Source of the DNA: Bacteroides pyogenes DSM 20611 = JCM 6294
GTDB lineage: Bacteria > Bacteroidota > Bacteroidia > Bacteroidales > Bacteroidaceae
Direction of reading: 5' to 3'
DNA: 38,117 nucleotides
Assembly (NCBI RefSeq): GCF_000428105.1
Contig: NZ_ATZH01000041.1
Span: forward strand, 1 to 38,117
This document shows, in pieces, positions 34,180 to 38,117 of this stretch (the stretch's first letter is position 1; every line of letters starts with the position of its first letter). A program made the position numbers and the translations under genes. The notes beneath the pieces are model-generated. The model ran no database searches and was not told the DNA's origin. It saw only the letters and a program-made list of their open reading frames with translations.

Positions 34180-34812
34180 TTACCAACAAAGGCTTGCCCC
34201 AAAGCAAATACCCGGTTTTTCGTTTCTGTAGGCAGAGATTTCACGGGGGCGGTTCTTATTGATAGTTTCTGCTAAATCAAGGGTGGTATACCCGATCCAA
34301 AATGCTGCATTTTGTTTCCATCTTTTCACTAAAACGCCTATTTTGCAAGTATAATAAAAGTCCATGTAGTTGTTTGAACGTCGGACTGGGGCTTTGTCAT
34401 TGTCCCATGTTTGTGCGTACATATTCATAAAACTAAATTCGTTGGCTAAGTAAACGTAGAGTTCGTCTTCCGCCAAAGGGTAGTATAGCTTAGGAGCTAT
34501 GCCTAACTCCCAGGCTCCCATAGTATATTTATATTTATATTCAAAATCATAGTCTGTTCCTCCTCCTTTTAAGGTTTTTTGTACGAATAAACCACCTCCG
34601 ACATAAGGTTGGATACTAAAGATGAGGTTCTTCTTATAAGGCACTATGTCATAACCGATTTTGAACATAGCACCCATAGGAAGTTCCATATCCGGAATAG
34701 GCAGCCCATAAAATTGGAAGCCAAACTCCAATGAGTTCTTTGTTGCACTCTGTGCGACCCCCTCTAAACACAAGAAAGAAGTGATTAGCAATATGAATAT
34801 ATTTTTTCTCAT
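34180..34812 (-). CDS. Small outer-membrane beta-barrel protein
   Basis: The 210-residue protein has a signal peptide (1-21, 'FLCLEGVAQ') and alternating aromatic strands such as 'IFSIQPYVGGGLFVQKT', 'FWIGYTTLDLAETI' and a C-terminal 'GICFGASLCW' ending in Trp, as a barrel would. I do not recognise a specific family. The start at 34812 is chosen for the signal peptide. It lies alone between the repeat region and a TPR fragment, and its AT content matches the accessory surroundings. Confidence 0.7.
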   Translation of the reverse strand: MRKNIFILLITSFLCLEGVAQSATKNSLEFGFQFYGLPIPDMELPMGAMFKIGYDIVPYKKNLIFSIQPYVGGGLFVQKTLKGGGTDYDFEYKYKYTMGAWELGIAPKLYYPLAEDELYVYLANEFSFMNMYAQTWDNDKAPVRRSNNYMDFYYTCKIGVLVKRWKQNAAFWIGYTTLDLAETINKNRPREISAYRNEKPGICFGASLCW

Positions 34813-34831
34813 ATACTTAAAATTATGGTTG

Positions 34832-34839
34832 CAAAGATA
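34832..34839 (-). promoter_or_regulatory. -7 box (TATCTTTG) for the small barrel gene
   Basis: The minus strand reads TATCTTTG, 19 bases upstream of the start at 34812. No matching -33 TTG at proper spacing. Confidence 0.5.
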
Positions 34840-34962
34840 GTGCATTTCTACTAATAAATGCCATTATTGCTATGTACAAACCGATAGTCGTATGTGTTTG
34901 GCAAATAATTGAATATCATTATGCTATGTTGTGGTACGTATGTGAGGCTTATGTACATCTTC

Positions 34963-35874
34963 TCAAAAGTTACGGATGTAATGTACATGTGCCTTTAAGT
35001 ACGATAGTGCCATATCTCTTTTCCCAAATTCTTCTTCCAGCTTGAATAAATCGTAGTAGGTCGTTATTTTCGTACGCAAAGAATGGCTTTGCAAGGAACG
35101 CATGAAATAATATTTTGCCGAATCATTTTGGGCTAATTTATAGAAAGCATCGGCCTTTAAGTTGTAATAATCATAAAGAACCATACTATCTTGCTCCATG
35201 CTAATAGCTTGGTTGATGAAATGCAAAGCGGAATCCGGAAGGTGAGTAGCTAAGTGGATTTTACTCAATTCTGCCTGTATTAAGGCTAATTCTGAGTAAT
35301 AGGATGCCGGCATAATAGATAGGGCTTGTTTAAGGCACTCCTTGCTATTTCTCAAAGAATCTGTTATATTGTAATATTTGGATAACTCTATCAAAGATTG
35401 TCCAGTCAGCAGGGAATCATTTAATTGTTTAGCGCAACGAAGAGCGTTTTCTTTGGCTTCTTTTTCTTCTTCACGCATCATCTTGAAATGATATATTTTC
35501 CCCATATCCTGATTAAGCAAGAACTTCAATTCAATATTGTTTTGTTCCACATGCTTTCTAGCTTTGTGATAACACTCCACAGCTTCTATCAAGAATTTTT
35601 TCTGCTGGTATATCTTACCTTTATAATATAGGGATTGGGCTAACTTAAAAGAATCGTTGGTAGTTTTATAATACTTTATAGCGATATTTATTATGGAATC
35701 GGAGGAAGGGAGCGAATCTACCTTAAATTGTCCTTCGGTTAATACAAGGCAGTACAAGGCATGCTCTTTTTTTGTAAGCGCATGAGGATTGATTCGATAT
35801 AATCGTTCGAAAGACTGAGAAGGGAAATCATCAAAAGCGCTTTGTATATCTAGCAATTCGATGGAATAGTCATC
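34963..35874 (-). pseudogene. TPR-domain regulator fragment, cut at the 5' and probably the 3' end
   Basis: The open frame gives about 300 residues of TPR-like helices ('LAQSLYYKGKIYQQKKFLIEAVECYHKARKHVEQ', 'YYDLFKLEEEFGKRDMALSYLKAHVHY'). Its opening, 'DDYSIELLDIQSAFDDFPSQSFERLYRINPHALTKKEHALYCLVLTEG', matches the region just after the lipoprotein signal in Bacteroides TPR proteins that sense signals for a C-terminal DNA-binding domain. The signal peptide is missing: the frame is closed by TAA at 35875-35877, where a transposase remnant begins on the other strand. No ATG starts the frame; the only usable codon is TTG at 35856. The usual membrane helix and DNA-binding part are absent at the other end. 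Probably inactive. Confidence 0.6.
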
Positions 35875-36417
35875 TTATTCGGTCGTTTTGGTCTGGGCAA
35901 CCAACTTCGGCATTTATCGTTGGAGAAGTTTTCCGGCATTAGTGCTGCTACACTCATCATTTCCTTATGCCTTTTCCGTATCAACGGGGTTAGCATTTTT
36001 GGAGCATATCGTCAACGTTTCAAGGGCTTGTTGGATGCAGGTAAAAACTGCTTCTACCGGATGATGTTTTGTCCCAGCATGGATTGGAGACGTTTGCTTT
36101 TGAGTATGTGTAACCGTTTCCTTGTTATATTGAGAAAAGAGAACGCTGAACGTGACGACGTTTCCCGATGCTATATCCTTGATGACAGCACGAGCACGCT
36201 TCCGGTTGATTTTTCCTTGCATAGGGAAAAGAGCAAGAAGGGGGACTTCGGATTGACTAAGCAGGAACGTAAGAAACAGTTTCGCGTCAAACGCAGACAG
36301 TCTAATCCGGATAAGGTGCGTGCAAAAGAGTGCGATAGGAGCACCAGGTATGAGGTAAGAGGCAAGTTGCATAATGCCAACGAACTGATAGCCGAACTTT
36401 TTAGACCACAAAGATAA
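35872..36417 (+). pseudogene. IS4-type transposase remnant with in-frame internal deletions
   Basis: The frame reads 'FGRFGLGNQLRHLSLEKFSGISAATLIISLCLFRINGVSIF', then 'MDWRRLLLSMCNRFLVILRKE', 'ILDDST', then jumps to 'PVDFSLHREKSKKGDFGLTKQERKKQFR', then 'NPDKVRAKECDRS' and jumps to 'TRYEVRGKLHNANELIAELF'. In intact relatives the pieces around each jump are separated by tens of residues, so at least two deletions happened without changing the frame. Catalytic Asp context 'DDST' is kept, but the later Asp and Glu regions are missing, and both ends are truncated. The element sits between the truncated TPR gene and the peptide gene. Confidence 0.7.
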
Positions 36418-36471
36418 GTCAAAGAGCGCTTTAATCAATTATTCGATATAAACTATATTGAAAAATTATAG

Positions 36472-36500
36472 TTGTGATTCATAAGAAAGATGTATCTTTG
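36472..36500 (+). promoter_or_regulatory. Promoter (TTG, 18 bases, TATCTTTG) upstream of the peptide/propeller genes
   Basis: TTG at 36472-36474 and TATCTTTG at 36493-36500. It is directly upstream of the peptide frame (36516) and 170 bases ahead of the propeller gene. An ATG at 36512 is too close to the box to be a usual start and its frame closes after five codons. Confidence 0.55.
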
Positions 36501-36515
36501 GACATTGAAGAATGA

Positions 36516-36659
36516 AACATATATTTTGAAACGAATAGCATATATATTACCTTATTTGATGCCAATTTTGACGAGATATTCAAGGAGCAATTAGGAGGAC
36601 AGGGAGATTGCTCTGGTAGTTGTGCTTGTGGTTGTAATGGAAATCAAACAAGATTATAA
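36516..36659 (+). pseudogene. Gly-Gly-leader, Cys-rich small peptide remnant (natural-product-precursor-like)
   Basis: The frame ends '...LFDANFDEIFKEQLGGQGD' and then 'CSGSCACGCNGNQTRL', stop at 36657-36659. An acidic helical leader ending in Gly-Gly, followed by a short core with four Cys (CSGSCACGC), matches the plan of the GG-Bacteroidales natural-product-precursor peptides (TIGR04149) by memory. The frame has no ATG: it is closed by TGA at 36513-36515, and a single A fewer in ATGAAACAT at 36512 would create an ATG-led 48-residue frame. It is 10 bases before the propeller lipoprotein start region. It may be truncated, use a rare start, or be frameshifted. Confidence 0.5.
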
Positions 36660-36669
36660 ATATTATCAT

Positions 36670-37806
36670 ATGTATAAAGTTCTATTTATTTTAATAACGA
36701 TATTACTCGTCTCTTGCGAAAATAAACAAACAAAGAATAGTAATGAAAAATCAAAAAAAGCTTTCGTTGAACTTGTAACCCCTAATTCATTAGTAGATGA
36801 ATATAAAGAATTAAAACTAAGTAGACTGGCTGACTCTGTGTGGTACGTCCCCTTGGAAACGAATAAAGATTTGCTTTTAGGTGATATTGGAACTCAAGGT
36901 TCATGCAAATATGTACAAAATTCGTTTTATATTTACGATGGTCAGCAAGGCTGTATTTATGTATTTTCCTCTGATGGTAAGTTCCAAAACAGAATAGGGA
37001 AGATAGGGCAGGGAGCAAATGAAATATTTCAGTTTTTGGATTATACAACGGATGGTAAATTAGTTTATGTTGCCGATTTTGGAAACAAGCTACATCGTTA
37101 CAAAAAGGATGGAACTTATTTGGGGCATGTTGATTTGCCAAAACAAGCTTATAAGTTAATGTATATAAGTGAAGATAAAATTGGCTGCTATATTACCGAC
37201 AATCAATTTGATAATTCCAATAATGCTTATTCATGGCTCATTGTCAATGCTATGGGAGATTCCGTTTCATGCCGTAAAACTTTTAAAGTTAGGGAGTCAG
37301 AGAATTCATCTAGTTTAAATCATTATGTATTACATGATTTCTCGGTAGAATATCCATTAGCCTATAAAGAAGCATTTAATGATTCTTTGTATTATTTTGA
37401 CTTGGATGGAAATATACGTGCATATGGGTATATTGATTTAGGAATACATAAGATAAATCCTTCTTTATCTTTCGATGAAGTGCTAAAACAGGGGCACGCT
37501 ATACGATTAAGCAGGATATATGATACACCACATTATCTGTTAGCAAAAGGAAGATGTTTCTGTATAAAAGATAAGATGACATGCTTTGTATGGAATAAAG
37601 ATACGAATGATTTTTTCTGTCTTCAGGATTTCAACATAACGAATGATCTTGGAGGTCCCGATTTCCAGCCATTAAGTTGTGCTTATCCCGGTTTGTTAAT
37701 TGGTCTTGCGGAACCGGCAGACTGCCCGCAGGGATTTATAAAGCAATACAATATGAAACTTGACGATAATCCTGTGTTGGTTATGGTGAAATGTAAACAG
37801 CAATAA
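36670..37806 (+). CDS. 6-bladed beta-propeller lipoprotein
   Basis: The 378-residue protein has a lipoprotein signal peptide (MYKVLFILITILLVSCENK, lipobox 'LVSC', Cys16). The mature part matches the Bacteroidetes 6-bladed beta-propeller family, with 'LADSVWYVPLETNKDLLLGDIG', blade motifs 'NSFYIYDGQQGCIYVFSSDGKFQNRIGKIGQGANEIFQFLDY' and 'VADFGNKLHRYKKDGTYLGHVDLP', and later 'EAFNDSLYYFDLDGNIRAYGYIDLG'. I chose the ATG at 36670 for the signal peptide; an earlier in-frame ATG (36622) would bury it. The family usually lies next to small secreted peptides (NVEALA or GG type), here the Cys-rich frame just upstream. Function is unknown; extracellular binding is likely. The frame is intact. Confidence 0.85.
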   Translation: MYKVLFILITILLVSCENKQTKNSNEKSKKAFVELVTPNSLVDEYKELKLSRLADSVWYVPLETNKDLLLGDIGTQGSCKYVQNSFYIYDGQQGCIYVFSSDGKFQNRIGKIGQGANEIFQFLDYTTDGKLVYVADFGNKLHRYKKDGTYLGHVDLPKQAYKLMYISEDKIGCYITDNQFDNSNNAYSWLIVNAMGDSVSCRKTFKVRESENSSSLNHYVLHDFSVEYPLAYKEAFNDSLYYFDLDGNIRAYGYIDLGIHKINPSLSFDEVLKQGHAIRLSRIYDTPHYLLAKGRCFCIKDKMTCFVWNKDTNDFFCLQDFNITNDLGGPDFQPLSCAYPGLLIGLAEPADCPQGFIKQYNMKLDDNPVLVMVKCKQQ

Positions 37807-37922
37807 TCCTGTCAGATAAAAATTTTTAAGTTACAAACGACTTATGGATCTATCATCTATACAGTTATGTCCAGTAAAAAGAGTATCTTAATATATAATA
37901 GTTCGTTAAAAATTCGCCAAGG

Positions 37923-38117
37923 CTAAGCGGCTCTGGCAGTAAATAAAATGAGTTCTTTGAAAAGTTTGTCAATAACTTGCGGGTCTGGGTTAATCCCGAA
38001 CACGCAAATAAATCGTTCAAGCATATAAGCATTGTGTATGAATGACTTGCAAGAGGATATGGAATAGACTATTCCGAGCCTCTTACATGCCGCTTTGGCC
38101 AAGTTGATGGCAGCCAG
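37923..38117 (-). CDS. DDE transposase, C-terminal 64 residues (partial)
   Basis: The frame is open from the right edge and stops with TAG at 37923-37925: 'LAAINLAKAACKRLGI', then 'AYMLERFICVFGINPDP', ending 'LILFTARAA'. The pattern '..xINLAK.....NA..L.RFI.VFGINP' is that of C-terminal ends of several Bacteroides DDE transposases. It differs from the IS4-type remnant at 35872. Family is not certain. The element's main part lies outside the window. Confidence 0.6.
   Translation of the reverse strand: MAAINLAKAACKRLGIVYSISSCKSFIHNAYMLERFICVFGINPDPQVIDKLFKELILFTARAA

Noticed and set aside
1..38117. tRNA or rRNA genes
   Set aside because: No cloverleaf-like or rRNA-like sequence was recognised on either strand, although this was by eye only.

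Overview
The window looks like a chromosomal segment of a Bacteroides-type anaerobe (order Bacteroidales). The evidence is the repeated promoter form TAnnTTTG, often with TTG about 19-21 bases upstream, and the gene content: a pyrophosphate-dependent phosphofructokinase, cytochrome bd with a DUF4492 protein, a 2-oxoacid:ferredoxin oxidoreductase operon, a fimbrillin-like lipoprotein, Porin_10-type and FadL-type outer-membrane proteins, and a 6-bladed beta-propeller lipoprotein. I cannot name the species.

Layout. Positions 1-603 are an accessory edge: the 5' end of an ISL3-type insertion sequence, then a shrunken GLPGLI-family gene remnant. Positions 604-31078 are dense, intact housekeeping and envelope DNA. 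In order: rmuC and map (minus); a response regulator and sensor kinase (minus) divergent from a TonB-receptor-like barrel; fhs; a patatin/POTRA/barrel protein (minus); pfp; an anchored GH25 lysozyme converging on prmA; an aromatic- and Ser/Arg-rich secreted protein paired with a FadL-like barrel; a fimbrillin-like lipoprotein, a guanine-deaminase-like enzyme and a Gfo/Idh/MocA oxidoreductase (minus); a porin plus solute-binding protein pair (minus); the 2-oxoacid:ferredoxin oxidoreductase operon (minus), which includes a previously unlisted 57-residue membrane protein; and the DUF4492-cydA-cydB operon (plus).

Positions 31079-38117 are an AT-rich, decaying accessory region. It holds a winged-helix gene remnant overlapping a Bro-N/Fic gene broken by one in-frame TAA, then 1.8 kb without genes that carries three tandem-repeat arrays (periods 21-22, 41 and 19 bases) and a 25-base inverted repeat. 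Beyond these are a small outer-membrane barrel, a TPR gene fragment cut at both ends, a transposase remnant with in-frame deletions, a Gly-Gly-leader Cys-rich peptide remnant in front of a 6-bladed propeller lipoprotein, and the 3' end of another transposase at the right edge.

How the genes fit together. The central energy genes suit an anaerobe: PPi-linked glycolysis (pfp), one-carbon metabolism (fhs), ferredoxin-linked oxoacid metabolism, and cytochrome bd for trace oxygen. The envelope genes (patatin autotransporter-like protein, two porin types, receptor-like barrel, fimbrillin-like protein, lysozyme) suit a Gram-negative gut or oral commensal. The least explained parts are the peptide/propeller locus, the aromatic-Ser/Arg protein with its barrel partner, the small membrane protein in the oxidoreductase operon, and the repeat arrays.
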